From positions 827,260 to 891,259 of the forward strand of contig NZ_BMRB01000002.1 in assembly GCF_014648415.1 (NCBI RefSeq): 64,000 bases of DNA, given 5' to 3'. A program made the translations under genes and the position numbers. This document shows, in pieces, positions 16,753 to 25,388 of the stretch. The notes under the pieces were generated by a model. It was given only the letters and a program-made list of their open reading frames with translations. It was not told the DNA's origin and ran no database searches. Position 1 is the stretch's first letter, and every line of letters starts with the position of its first letter. Source of the stretch: Actinokineospora fastidiosa. GTDB taxonomy: Bacteria > Actinomycetota > Actinomycetes > Mycobacteriales > Pseudonocardiaceae.

Positions 16753-17358
16753 GTGATCAGGGTGTTGATAGCCGAGGACATGCACATGGTCCGGGGGGCG
16801 CTGGTCGCGCTGCTCAACCTCGAACCCGACGTCGACGTGGTCGCCGAGGTGGCCTCCGGGGACGACATCCTGCCCACCGCCCGCACCGCCAACGCCGACG
16901 TCGCCGTCATCGACATCGACCTGCCCGGCAAGGACGGCCTCACCGCGGCCACCGAGCTGCACGAGCAGCTGCCGCAGTGCCGCACGCTGATCCTCACCAG
17001 CCTCGGCAGACCGGGCACCTTACGCAGGGCGCTGGCCGCGCGGGTCGGCGGCTTCCTGCTCAAGGACGCCCCCGCGGACAAGCTGGCCAACGCCATCCGC
17101 GGCGTCGCGGCGGGCCGCAGGGTCGTCGACGGCGACCTCGCCCTCGCCGCGTGGGACGGCGCGGACTGCCCGCTGACCGGCCGGGAGATCGAGGTCCTGC
17201 AGCTGGCCGCGGCCGGGCTCAACGCGGTGGACATCGCCGCGCGCCTCTACCTGTCGGCGGGCACGGTGCGGAACTACCTGACGACGATCGTCAGCAAGCT
17301 CAACGCCCGCAACCGGGTCGACGCCATCCGCATCGCCCGCGAGGCGGGCTGGCTGTAG
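16753..17358 (+). CDS. NarL/LuxR-type response regulator facing the TOMM-locus kinases
   Basis: A 201-residue regulator of the DesR/NarL group. Receiver: IAEDMHMVRGAL, phospho-acceptor Asp54 in AVIDIDLPGKDG, Thr/Ser in LTSLG, Lys in LLKDAPA. LuxR-type helix-turn-helix: LTGREIEVLQLAAAGLNAVDIAARLYLSAGTVRNYL. It is the obvious partner of the two HisKA_3 kinases encoded convergently, and so a candidate controller of the TOMM genes. Its last 339 bp lie antisense to the open 3' extension of the first kinase gene. GTG start after GAGAGG. Confidence 0.9.
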   Translation: MIRVLIAEDMHMVRGALVALLNLEPDVDVVAEVASGDDILPTARTANADVAVIDIDLPGKDGLTAATELHEQLPQCRTLILTSLGRPGTLRRALAARVGGFLLKDAPADKLANAIRGVAAGRRVVDGDLALAAWDGADCPLTGREIEVLQLAAAGLNAVDIAARLYLSAGTVRNYLTTIVSKLNARNRVDAIRIAREAGWL

Positions 17359-19137
17359 CGGGACCCGGGCGGCGAGCCGGAAGCGGCCGTCCCCGAGCGG
17401 CCCCGCCGTCAGCGTGCCGCCCACCGCGGTGACGCGCGCGGAGAGGTTAGTCAGGCCGCTGCCGCCGGACACCGTGCGCTCGCGGGCCGCGTTGACGATC
17501 TCCAGTTCGACCGCGCCGGACCGGTGCCGGACGGAGATCTCGCAGGTCGAGGCCCGCTTCCCGTGCCGGAGGACGTTCGTCACGCCCTCGCGCAGGACGG
17601 TGGCTAGCACGGCCTGCACGGGGTGGGGCAGCTCGGCGCGCGGCAGGTCGAACCGCGCCTCCACCTCGGCGGCGGCCAGCACCGACCGGGCGGAGCAGAC
17701 CTCGCCCGCGAAGGACAGCTCGCAGTAGCCGCCCGCCACCAGCCGCACGTCGGCGAGCGCCGTCCTGGCCAGGTCGGCGATCTCGCCGATCTCCCGCCTG
17801 GCCCGCGCGCCGTCGTGCTCGACCAGCCGCCGGGCCAGCTCGGCCTTGAGCGCGATGGCCGACAGGCTCAGCCCCAGCAGGTCGTGCAGGTCGCGGGCGA
17901 AGCGCAGCCGCTCCTCGGCCACGGCGGCCCTGGCCAGCTCGAACCGCACCGCGCGCAGCTCCCGGTCGACGCGGGTCAGCCAGGTCAGCCCGTAGACAAC
18001 GAGCCCGGTGATGACCGCGGTGGCGGTCCCGCTCACGATCGCCATCGCGGCGACGCCGTGCGCCGCCTGGATCGCGGGCACGCTCGCCACGACCGCGCAG
18101 AAGACCGACCAGCCCGCGACCGGCGGCAGCAGGACCAGGGCCGAGCCGCCCACGAACGCCACCACGCCCGGCCAGTGCGCGCCGAGGACCGCGACCGGCA
18201 GGTACGCCAGCACGGCCTGCGCCAGCAGGACCACAGGCCTGCCGCCCACCCGGACGCAGACGAGCTGCACTGCCAGCGACGCGAGCGCGAACCCCGCGGT
18301 GACCAGCAGGACGGTGACGCCCGCGCTGGCGTTCTGGACCACGGCCGTGGCGACGATCCCGGTGAGGACCGCGGGCACCAGCCAGGAGACGCGCGTGCGC
18401 GGGCCGCTCGGGACCACGCTCTCCCGGTAGCCGCCCGCCGCGAGCCGCACCGCGGCCAGCGCGCCCCTGGCGCGGTCGGCGATCGCGCCGAGCTGGGCGC
18501 CGACCCGGTCGGGGTCGCGGCCCTGCAGCGCCGCGCTCGCCTTGGGGCCGATCCCGGCCAGGCTGCGGCCGAGCAGCTCGCGCAGGTCGCGGCTGAACCG
18601 CGCCCGCTCCCCCGCGACCGCGACCTCGGCCAGCTCGGCGCGCGCGGCGTGCACGGTGGAGATCGACCGGGCCAGCCGCACCATGCCGTAGAACTCCAAC
18701 GTGCCCGCGACGGCGGCCAGCACCACCTCCCCCAGGTGCGACCACGTGCCGCTGACGAACCACTGCGCCAGGCAGGTCAGGGCGACGGTCCCGGCGCACA
18801 CCGGCCAGCCGATCCTCGGCGGCAGCACGATGACGGCGTTGGCCGCCAGCAGGATCGGCATCCCCGCCCACGCCTGGCCGAAGTGGGTCATCGGCACGAA
18901 CACCAGGACCGCCTGGGCCAGCAGCAGCGCCACGGCGATCGGCGGGCGGGTCTGCGGCCGCAGGAACACCACCTGCGCGCCGAGCACGCACATCAGGTAG
19001 GCGGCGGCGAGGACCCGGTCGAGCACCGGGGCGCCCGCCTGCGCCACATGGATGAACGCCACCGTGCAGAACACGAGGCACGAGGTGACCACGACGGACC
19101 TGGCCAGCACCGGCGCCCGGGTGAGATCGTCCCCCAT
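17020..19137 (-). CDS. Tandem-duplicated membrane histidine kinase with pseudo-receiver half
   Basis: A 705-codon frame. Two copies of a unit made of about six membrane helices plus a HisKA_3 dimerisation helix. In unit 1 (about 1-245) the phospho-acceptor position is Arg186 (FSRDLRELLG) and no ATPase domain follows. Unit 2 (about 250-592) is complete: His418 in FARDLHDLLG, N-box VLREGVTNVLRHG, G-box GGSGLTNLSARV. The kinase fold ends near residue 592, but no stop occurs, and residues 594-705 are pure antisense of the response-regulator gene, with a matching Arg/Gly/Val-rich composition. Either a long convergent overlap is real or a stop or frameshift error is hidden. It starts 55 bp after the second kinase gene. 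Confidence 0.82.
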   Translation of the reverse strand: MGDDLTRAPVLARSVVVTSCLVFCTVAFIHVAQAGAPVLDRVLAAAYLMCVLGAQVVFLRPQTRPPIAVALLLAQAVLVFVPMTHFGQAWAGMPILLAANAVIVLPPRIGWPVCAGTVALTCLAQWFVSGTWSHLGEVVLAAVAGTLEFYGMVRLARSISTVHAARAELAEVAVAGERARFSRDLRELLGRSLAGIGPKASAALQGRDPDRVGAQLGAIADRARGALAAVRLAAGGYRESVVPSGPRTRVSWLVPAVLTGIVATAVVQNASAGVTVLLVTAGFALASLAVQLVCVRVGGRPVVLLAQAVLAYLPVAVLGAHWPGVVAFVGGSALVLLPPVAGWSVFCAVVASVPAIQAAHGVAAMAIVSGTATAVITGLVVYGLTWLTRVDRELRAVRFELARAAVAEERLRFARDLHDLLGLSLSAIALKAELARRLVEHDGARARREIGEIADLARTALADVRLVAGGYCELSFAGEVCSARSVLAAAEVEARFDLPRAELPHPVQAVLATVLREGVTNVLRHGKRASTCEISVRHRSGAVELEIVNAARERTVSGGSGLTNLSARVTAVGGTLTAGPLGDGRFRLAARVPLQPARLAGDADGVDPVAGVELADDRRQVVPHRARRQVEARGDVHRVEPGRGQLQDLDLPAGQRAVRAVPRGEGEVAVDDPAARRDAADGVGQLVRGGVLEQEAADPRGQRPA

Positions 19138-19192
19138 ACCAGCACCATAGCCGCGAATCCGGCGGTTCAGGCGCTTTCGGCGCGTGCCTCGT

Positions 19193-21511
19193 TCAGGCCG
19201 GAACCCGTGCGCTGAGGCGGAAAGTGCCGTCCGCGGACAGCCCCGCGGTGAGCTCGCCGCCGAGGCGCTCCACGCGCGCGGAGAGGTTGCGCAGCCCGCT
19301 GCCGCCGGGCGAGAGGGTCGGCTCGCCCGCGACCCCGTTGTTCACGATCTCCAGCATCACCATGCGGTCGACCTGGCGGACGGTGATCTCGCAGCGGGCG
19401 CCCTTCACGCTGTGCCGCAACACGTTCGCCACGCCCTCGCGCAGCACGGTGGCGAGCACCGTGCGGACCTCGGGGCTGAGTTCGCCGTAATGCATCTCCA
19501 GGCGGACGTCCACGTCCGCGGCGACGAGGACGGACTCCGCCGAGCGCGACTCCTCGTTCAGCGACAGCTCGCGGTACCCGCTGGCGACCAGCCGCACGTC
19601 GGCGAGGGCCAGGCGGGAGATGTCGACGATCTCCATCAGCTCGCGGCGGGTGCGGTCCTGGTCGGCGGTCATCAGCCGCTGCGCCAGCTCGGTCTTGAGG
19701 GTGATCGCCGACAGGCTCAGGCCGAGCAGGTCGTGCAGGTCGCGGGCGAAGCGCATCCGCTCGTCGGCCACCGCGACCCTGGCCAGCTCGCGGCGCACCG
19801 AGCGCAGCTGGTGCATGGCGCGGGCCATCCACGTCAGGCCGTAGGTGACCAGGCCGATGCTGACGGTCGATGCGATGGTGTCGGCGATGACGATGGCGTC
19901 GCCGACGAACGTGGCCAGCGCCAGCACGGTCGCCGCGACCACCCCGGTGAACACCAGCCAGCCCGAAAGGGGCCGCAACAACAACAGCGCGGAACCGGCC
20001 AGCAGACCCGGGATGCTGACCCATGCCGCCCCGAACTGCCACAGCGGCAGGAACACCAACAGCGCTTGGACGGCGAGCACTATGTACGTCATGGGCGGCC
20101 GGAACACGCGGTCGGTGCTGCTGACGTAGCCGAGCTGGACGGCCAGCAGCCCGACGCCGTAGGCGATGCTGGTCACCACCGTGATCGTGTCGAGGTCGCG
20201 CAGCAGCAGTTTCAGCGCCAGGTTGACGACCAGGCCGATGAACACCGCGCGCATCAGCCAGGACGCCAGGCTCGCCGCCTTGCGCGGCACCTGGTCGGCG
20301 GGCTCCTCGCGGTCGATCCGCTCGTCGGCGCGGTCCTCGCCCAGCGGCACCCGCAGGCGCAGCCTGCTCCCGCCGCCCGCCCGGGGGCCGCGGGTCAGCG
20401 TGCCGCCGAGCGCGACCACGCGGGCCATCAGCATCTCGGCGGTGTCGGCGGGCGTGTCGCCCAGCGGCGCGCCGTCGTCATCGGGCTCGCCGTCGTCGAC
20501 GATGTCCAGCTGCACCGCGTCGCCGACGCGGCGCATGGTGATCGAGCAGGTGTTCACGCCGGGTTTGTTCAACACGGACGCGCTGCCCGCGCGCAGCACG
20601 GCCACGACGACCGTGCGCACCTCCACGGGCAGCTCGCCGTGACTTACCTCGATCCGCACGTCGATGTCGGAGTCGGCCAGCAGCGACTCCACGGTCCGGG
20701 ACTCCTCGTCCAGCGACGTGTCGCGGTAGCCGCTGGCCACCAGCCGCACGTCGGCGAGCGCGTGCCGGGAGACGGTGAGGATCTCCGCCAGCTCGGCGCG
20801 CGCTCGCTCCGGGTCGGTGGCCATGGCGTCCCTGGCGGCCACGGCCTTGGGGCCGACGGTGGACAGGCTCAGCCCGAGCAGGTCGTGCAGGTCCTGGGAG
20901 AAGCGCATGCGCTCGCGGGCCACCGCGGCGTTGCCGAGTTCGGCGCGGGCATCGTGCACCTCGGTGATCAGCCGGGCCAGCCTGGTCAGGCCGTAGATCT
21001 CCAGCGCGGCCACGGTCGCGCCGAACAGCGCCCGCGCCGCGAGCACGGGGTCGCCGGTCCAGACCAGTTCCAGGACCGGGGCCAGCAGCACGACGAGCCC
21101 GAAGACCACCCATCCCCAGCGCGCGCGCAGCACCAGCGGCGCGTTGGCGGCCAGCAGCGTGGGCATGATGATCCACGACTGCCCGAACTGGGTCAGCGGC
21201 ACGAGCACCAGGAACGCCTGGGTCACCAGGACCGCGTAGGTCACCGGCATGTTCGCGCTCGTGTCCGGCCTGCTGAAGTAGACCTGCAGGCCGAGCACCA
21301 CGATCAGATAACCGGCCGCCTGCACAGATTCCCAGAACGGCGTTCCGGCATAGACCACATAGACGAAAGCGATGACGCAGAAAGCCACGTAAGCGGCGAA
21401 CACGATTCCGCGGGCCAGGAGCGGGGCGAGCAGCGGCGCTTGTGCCGCGTCACCTGCCTGCTCGGACACTGTGGGTGCGGATAACTTGTCGCGCTCGCCG
21501 ACCGCTTCCAT
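19193..21511 (-). CDS. Tandem-duplicated membrane histidine kinase, two full units
   Basis: A 772-residue protein made of two homologous kinase units, each with about six membrane helices, a HisKA_3 helix and an HATPase-type domain. Unit 1 (about 30-392) keeps His209 (FSQDLHDLLG), but its ATPase is degenerate: the N-box reads VLRAGSASVLNK in place of VLREGVANVLRH, and the G-box glycines are replaced (TPADTAEMLMAR). Unit 2 (about 415-772) is intact, with His593 and GGSGLRNLSARV. It looks like a kinase fused to its own pseudokinase, acting as an obligate intramolecular pair. ATG at 21511 follows a GGGGG-rich SD; it lies 66 bp after the SagB-type gene, likely in the same operon. Confidence 0.85.
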   Translation of the reverse strand: MEAVGERDKLSAPTVSEQAGDAAQAPLLAPLLARGIVFAAYVAFCVIAFVYVVYAGTPFWESVQAAGYLIVVLGLQVYFSRPDTSANMPVTYAVLVTQAFLVLVPLTQFGQSWIIMPTLLAANAPLVLRARWGWVVFGLVVLLAPVLELVWTGDPVLAARALFGATVAALEIYGLTRLARLITEVHDARAELGNAAVARERMRFSQDLHDLLGLSLSTVGPKAVAARDAMATDPERARAELAEILTVSRHALADVRLVASGYRDTSLDEESRTVESLLADSDIDVRIEVSHGELPVEVRTVVVAVLRAGSASVLNKPGVNTCSITMRRVGDAVQLDIVDDGEPDDDGAPLGDTPADTAEMLMARVVALGGTLTRGPRAGGGSRLRLRVPLGEDRADERIDREEPADQVPRKAASLASWLMRAVFIGLVVNLALKLLLRDLDTITVVTSIAYGVGLLAVQLGYVSSTDRVFRPPMTYIVLAVQALLVFLPLWQFGAAWVSIPGLLAGSALLLLRPLSGWLVFTGVVAATVLALATFVGDAIVIADTIASTVSIGLVTYGLTWMARAMHQLRSVRRELARVAVADERMRFARDLHDLLGLSLSAITLKTELAQRLMTADQDRTRRELMEIVDISRLALADVRLVASGYRELSLNEESRSAESVLVAADVDVRLEMHYGELSPEVRTVLATVLREGVANVLRHSVKGARCEITVRQVDRMVMLEIVNNGVAGEPTLSPGGSGLRNLSARVERLGGELTAGLSADGTFRLSARVPA

Positions 21512-21577
21512 CCATCCCCCTCGCCGAAGGCCGACCGCACAAAGTCGAGATCCGCTCACAGCCTGTGGTCGTGAGGA

Positions 21578-23062
21578 TTATAGGGGTGATTCCCTCCGCA
21601 CAAGCCCCGGATGCCGGTTCCCGAAAACGAACTCCCCCACGCCGACTTCCGCTGGCCATTCCAGGCCGAGTGCGGTATCGATGGCGTCGCCGGGGTCGAT
21701 CGCGGGGACGCAGGCGGCCAGTCCCATCGCCGTGGCGGAGATGCACAGCATCTGCTGCAGCGCCCCGACGTGGGTGAGGGTCAGCGAGTACGCGATGCCG
21801 CCGTACATCCACGACGACCGGGCGACCCGGGCGGTGATGGTGATCATGGCCGGGGGCCACTGCGCGGCGCCGGTGCCGACCATGGCGTTCTCCAGCACCT
21901 CGACCATGGCGTTCTCGGCGTCGCTGACGAGGGTGAGCGCGTGGTCCTGGGGGTGGTAGTGGAAGATCCCCCGGGGCAGCCCGGAGGACTCGTTGACGCA
22001 GAGGTAGATCTCCAACTCGTAGAGGCCGTTGATGCTCAGGTAGGGCCGATCGGACACCTCGTACATGTGGTCGCGGCCCGCGGACGCGGGCGACACCGAG
22101 CGGACGCGGGCCGCGCGGAACAGCAGTTCTCCGATCTGGTCGGCGCTCACCGGCCCGTGCATCTCCTGGCACAGCCGGGTGTTCTCCACGACGTCGAGCA
22201 GCGGGGGGTCGCTCGCGGCGAGGTCCTCCGCCGACGGGCGGCGCAGGGGGTAGCGGGGGCCGGTGCGCGGGGTCTTGACGACCGCGGGCGGCGGCGAGGT
22301 GTCCGCGTGCGGGAAGGTCACGCCGGTGAGCCCGCCGTGGCGGCCCATCCGCGTGCGGGCGTGGAACAGCAGGTCGTGGTGCGACCAGCGGACGAGCGCG
22401 GGGTCGGCGTCCTCGGCGAAGCGCGGCACCCTGGCGGGCTCGCGGTCCTGCCACCGTCCCAGCAGGACGATCCCCGTCGCGACGAGGTAGGCGACGATGT
22501 CGGCGACGACGTCCTGCTCGATGTCCAGCGCCCTGGCCAGCTCCGCGATCGACGTCGGCGCGCACATGGCCACGACGACCCGCGACACCATGCGCCGGTG
22601 CAGCACGACCTGGAAGCGCGCGAGCGGCGACTCGACCAGCAGTTCCCCGTCGCTGCTGCGCAGGGCGGCGAAGCGGGACAGCCGGACCGGGAGGGTCGGG
22701 TCGACGTCGGCCACCTCGAACACCGCGTCCCTGGCGACCGGGACCACCGACAGCATCGGCGCGCCGCCGCGCTCGGTGCCGAGGGAGTGCACGACGGACC
22801 CGCCGAGCTTGCCCAGGATGCGGTGCAGGCGCTTCCACTCGGCCGCGCCGTTGTCGGTCATGACGTTGCCCAGCGAGATCGGACCCATGCTCATCCGGCG
22901 CAGGGACTCCCGCACCGTGCCGTCCACGTCGTCGATCTTGGTCTCACCCCAGCGGGTGATGACGACGACGTGGTCGTCACCGGGGTCACCCTCCACCAAG
23001 ACGTCCTCGGACAGGGACCACAGCGGGATCCGCGGCGCGGACCGGCCGGACTCGGTGGACAC
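21578..23062 (-). CDS. SagB-type FMN dehydrogenase of the TOMM locus
   Basis: A 494-residue protein. The N-terminal half is a winged-helix-like or linker part (LARALDIEQDVVADIVAYL). The C-terminal 220 residues form the nitroreductase fold of SagB/McbC dehydrogenases: VENTRLCQEMHGPVSADQIG, RPYLSINGLYELEIYLCV, GIFHYHPQDHAL, and YGGIAYSLTLTHVGALQQ. These FMN enzymes oxidise azolines made by the YcaO cyclodehydratase to azoles. It lies 40 bp after the YcaO gene. I chose GTG 23062 because GGAG stands 7 nt upstream; a GTG at 23092 lacks an SD. Confidence 0.86.
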   Translation of the reverse strand: MSTESGRSAPRIPLWSLSEDVLVEGDPGDDHVVVITRWGETKIDDVDGTVRESLRRMSMGPISLGNVMTDNGAAEWKRLHRILGKLGGSVVHSLGTERGGAPMLSVVPVARDAVFEVADVDPTLPVRLSRFAALRSSDGELLVESPLARFQVVLHRRMVSRVVVAMCAPTSIAELARALDIEQDVVADIVAYLVATGIVLLGRWQDREPARVPRFAEDADPALVRWSHHDLLFHARTRMGRHGGLTGVTFPHADTSPPPAVVKTPRTGPRYPLRRPSAEDLAASDPPLLDVVENTRLCQEMHGPVSADQIGELLFRAARVRSVSPASAGRDHMYEVSDRPYLSINGLYELEIYLCVNESSGLPRGIFHYHPQDHALTLVSDAENAMVEVLENAMVGTGAAQWPPAMITITARVARSSWMYGGIAYSLTLTHVGALQQMLCISATAMGLAACVPAIDPGDAIDTALGLEWPAEVGVGEFVFGNRHPGLVRRESPL

Positions 23063-23102
23063 CTTCTCGCTCCGATCACTCGGGTCCTGCACGCGCGCGC
23101 CG

Positions 23103-25388
23103 TCACAGGAACATGGGCATGGGGTTCAGCTCCGAATAGTCGGCGGGTGTGGCGCGGCGGCCGAGCCGGACCGGAACGTCGTAGAGTCGCCCCGGCGCGA
23201 ACCGGGACCAGAAGTGGCGCAGCCCCGGCACGACGACCTTGACCACGGGCAGCCCGATGTCGGGGCGGGTCTGGTCGAGCACCAGGAGGTCCAGCCCCTG
23301 CCCGGCGAGCCTGCGGCGGACGAGTTCGATGTCGTCGGCGAGGTCGTTCGAGCACAGCCTCGGGTAGTCGCGGGGCGTCCTCGGGTCCGCGGCGAGGTCG
23401 GGCCGCAGGTAGGGCTGGTTGGCGATGGTGGCGTGCCGCCACCAGGCGACGGCGTCGGGGTCGTCGATGTCGTAGCGCCCGTCCGGGGTGGCGTTGACGA
23501 CGACCGGCATCATCTGGTTGAGCTCGCTGAGCGAGCGCCGCAGGGCGATCGCCGCGTCGAGGTGCGCGCCGAAGCCCATGATGATGTCCTCGGTCTCGCG
23601 GTCGGTGCGCCGCGACAGCGCGACCATGACCGGGATGCCGAGGTCGGAGGTCAGGTCGAGCACCCAGATCTGGCGGCCGAGCTCGGCGTGGGCCTCGCGC
23701 ACGCGGTCGAGCCACGGGTCGGCGAACGCGTCGAGGTCGACGGCCGCGGCGCGGTAGCGGTTGTACCACCAGATGGCGACGGCGTCGCGCTCGATCAGCT
23801 CCAGCGTGCCCTGCAGGACCGCGTCCTCCAGGCTGGCGCCCGCGGCGTTGCCGTTGGAGTCGGCGCGGACCATCGGCCGCCCGTTCGGCGCGCGGCCGTC
23901 CGCGCCGAAGTACAGCAGCGCGGTGGGCAGCAGGCGGTGGCGGCGGTGGGTCACCGACCACACCGGGGTCCAGTCGAGCTCGGCGTCGTCGTCGAAGGGC
24001 TCGCAGACCCACTGGAAGGACGAGTGCCTGCGGTTCCACTCGGCGCGGTCGCGGTACTGGCGCTCGTCGTAGAGCATCACGTCGTTCGGGTGGATGGCGA
24101 CCTCGCCGAGCCCGCGCAGGCTGCCGCGCACCTTGGCCTCGTCGCCGTGGCAGCTGGCGCTGTAGCGCTCCACGGACTCGCAGAGAGCGCTCACCTCGGC
24201 GTGCGCTGGCGTGATCCCCTTGCCGCCGTTGGACATCCGCAGCGACGCTCGCAGCACGCCGAGATCATCGCACGCGGCCAGGTTGGGCCCGGAGCGGAAC
24301 ACGTTGAACAGTTCCGGTCCGCGCTCGTCGCGGGTGATCTCCTTGACCACGCCGGTGACCGGGCTGATCAGGTGCCGGTAGGCGGCCATCGTCCGCTCGG
24401 GGGTGACCGCGCGGTACCCGCCGCCGCCGTCGGCGACCTTCGGCCGCGAGCCGAGCACGACCGGCTGGTAGGCCCTGGCCCGCACCAGGTCGGGGTCTCC
24501 GCAGGTCGGGCACTGCGGGCGGACCGGGACCGCGTGGTGGCGGCCGGTCATCGCCAGGGTGTCGAGGGTCCACACGGCGCGCTGGTTGGCGTGCCGGTGC
24601 CCGGCGAGCCACTTGGTGGCCTCGGCGGCCACCAGCGACCCGGCGGCCGCGCTCGTCGGCGGGATCGAGACCGCCGGGGCGGGCGCGGGGCCGGAGCGGC
24701 CCAGCGCCGTCTGCGCGCACCTCTCCGCGTTGCGGTTGCCCCAGATCCGGGCCGCCAGGCAGTGCCAGCAGCCCGGCTGGGTGGTGTCGAAGATCGGGCC
24801 GATCCAGATCTTCGTCCCGACCGGCTTCGCGGGCAGCCACGGCCTGCCCGCCGCGCGCTGCTCGGCATCGATGGCGGCCAGGCGCGGGTCGAGGTAGTCG
24901 GAGCAGAGGACGACGGTGAGGTCGACGTCGGCCACACCGCCGTCGGTGTGCACGATCAGGCCCGCGGCGCGCAGGGCGGCCTCGGCGTCGGCGCCGGGGA
25001 CCTCGCCCAGCACGATCAGGCGGACGGCGGACCGCGCGGTCTGGACCGCCGCGCTTCCGCTGTCCAGCCCGGCGGCCTCCCAGTAGGCCGAGGCGCTGTC
25101 GTTCGGCTGCGGCTCGCCGGAGCGCAGGGTGATCAGACCGGCTGAGGAGAGCGTGGCCAGCACTCCCGCTGCCTGTTCCCGGGTGACCCCGACGGGCACG
25201 GAGCCCAGGACGGTCGCGACGTCGCGCGTCCCGTCCAGCAGCGAGACGACCGACTCCACGTGGCTGCCCTTCAGCAGGGTCATGCCCTCCTCGGAGAACA
25301 GGTATGCGCCCTCACCGGCGGCCACCTCGGCGCGGAGGTGGCGCTTGAACCCGATGCGCGGGGCTTCGTCGGCGCTCGCGGCGGACAT
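23103..25388 (-). CDS. Fused RRE-E1-like-YcaO cyclodehydratase (TOMM biosynthesis)
   Basis: A 761-residue fusion of the two halves of a TOMM cyclodehydratase. Residues 8-90 are a PqqD-like leader-recognition domain (RRE). Residues 120-300 are an Ocin-ThiF/E1-like part with the zinc tetrad C207xxC210 (CWHC) and C293xxC296 (CPTC). Residues 325-750 are the YcaO domain with its ATP-binding signature (GGKGITPAHAEVSALCESVER) and RADSNGNAAGASLEDAVLQG. The C-terminus ends NPMPMFL, close to the PxPxP tail needed by azoline-forming YcaO proteins. It should bind the leader of the overlapping precursor and use ATP to cyclise Thr/Ser to (methyl)oxazolines. Its ATG overlaps the precursor stop (ATGA). Confidence 0.92.
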   Translation of the reverse strand: MSAASADEAPRIGFKRHLRAEVAAGEGAYLFSEEGMTLLKGSHVESVVSLLDGTRDVATVLGSVPVGVTREQAAGVLATLSSAGLITLRSGEPQPNDSASAYWEAAGLDSGSAAVQTARSAVRLIVLGEVPGADAEAALRAAGLIVHTDGGVADVDLTVVLCSDYLDPRLAAIDAEQRAAGRPWLPAKPVGTKIWIGPIFDTTQPGCWHCLAARIWGNRNAERCAQTALGRSGPAPAPAVSIPPTSAAAGSLVAAEATKWLAGHRHANQRAVWTLDTLAMTGRHHAVPVRPQCPTCGDPDLVRARAYQPVVLGSRPKVADGGGGYRAVTPERTMAAYRHLISPVTGVVKEITRDERGPELFNVFRSGPNLAACDDLGVLRASLRMSNGGKGITPAHAEVSALCESVERYSASCHGDEAKVRGSLRGLGEVAIHPNDVMLYDERQYRDRAEWNRRHSSFQWVCEPFDDDAELDWTPVWSVTHRRHRLLPTALLYFGADGRAPNGRPMVRADSNGNAAGASLEDAVLQGTLELIERDAVAIWWYNRYRAAAVDLDAFADPWLDRVREAHAELGRQIWVLDLTSDLGIPVMVALSRRTDRETEDIIMGFGAHLDAAIALRRSLSELNQMMPVVVNATPDGRYDIDDPDAVAWWRHATIANQPYLRPDLAADPRTPRDYPRLCSNDLADDIELVRRRLAGQGLDLLVLDQTRPDIGLPVVKVVVPGLRHFWSRFAPGRLYDVPVRLGRRATPADYSELNPMPMFL

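Noticed and set aside
17020-17358. Kinase tail as a novel C-terminal domain
   Set aside because: The residues are exactly the antisense of the response-regulator gene and have no family-like features, so I treat it as read-through sequence and not as a domain.
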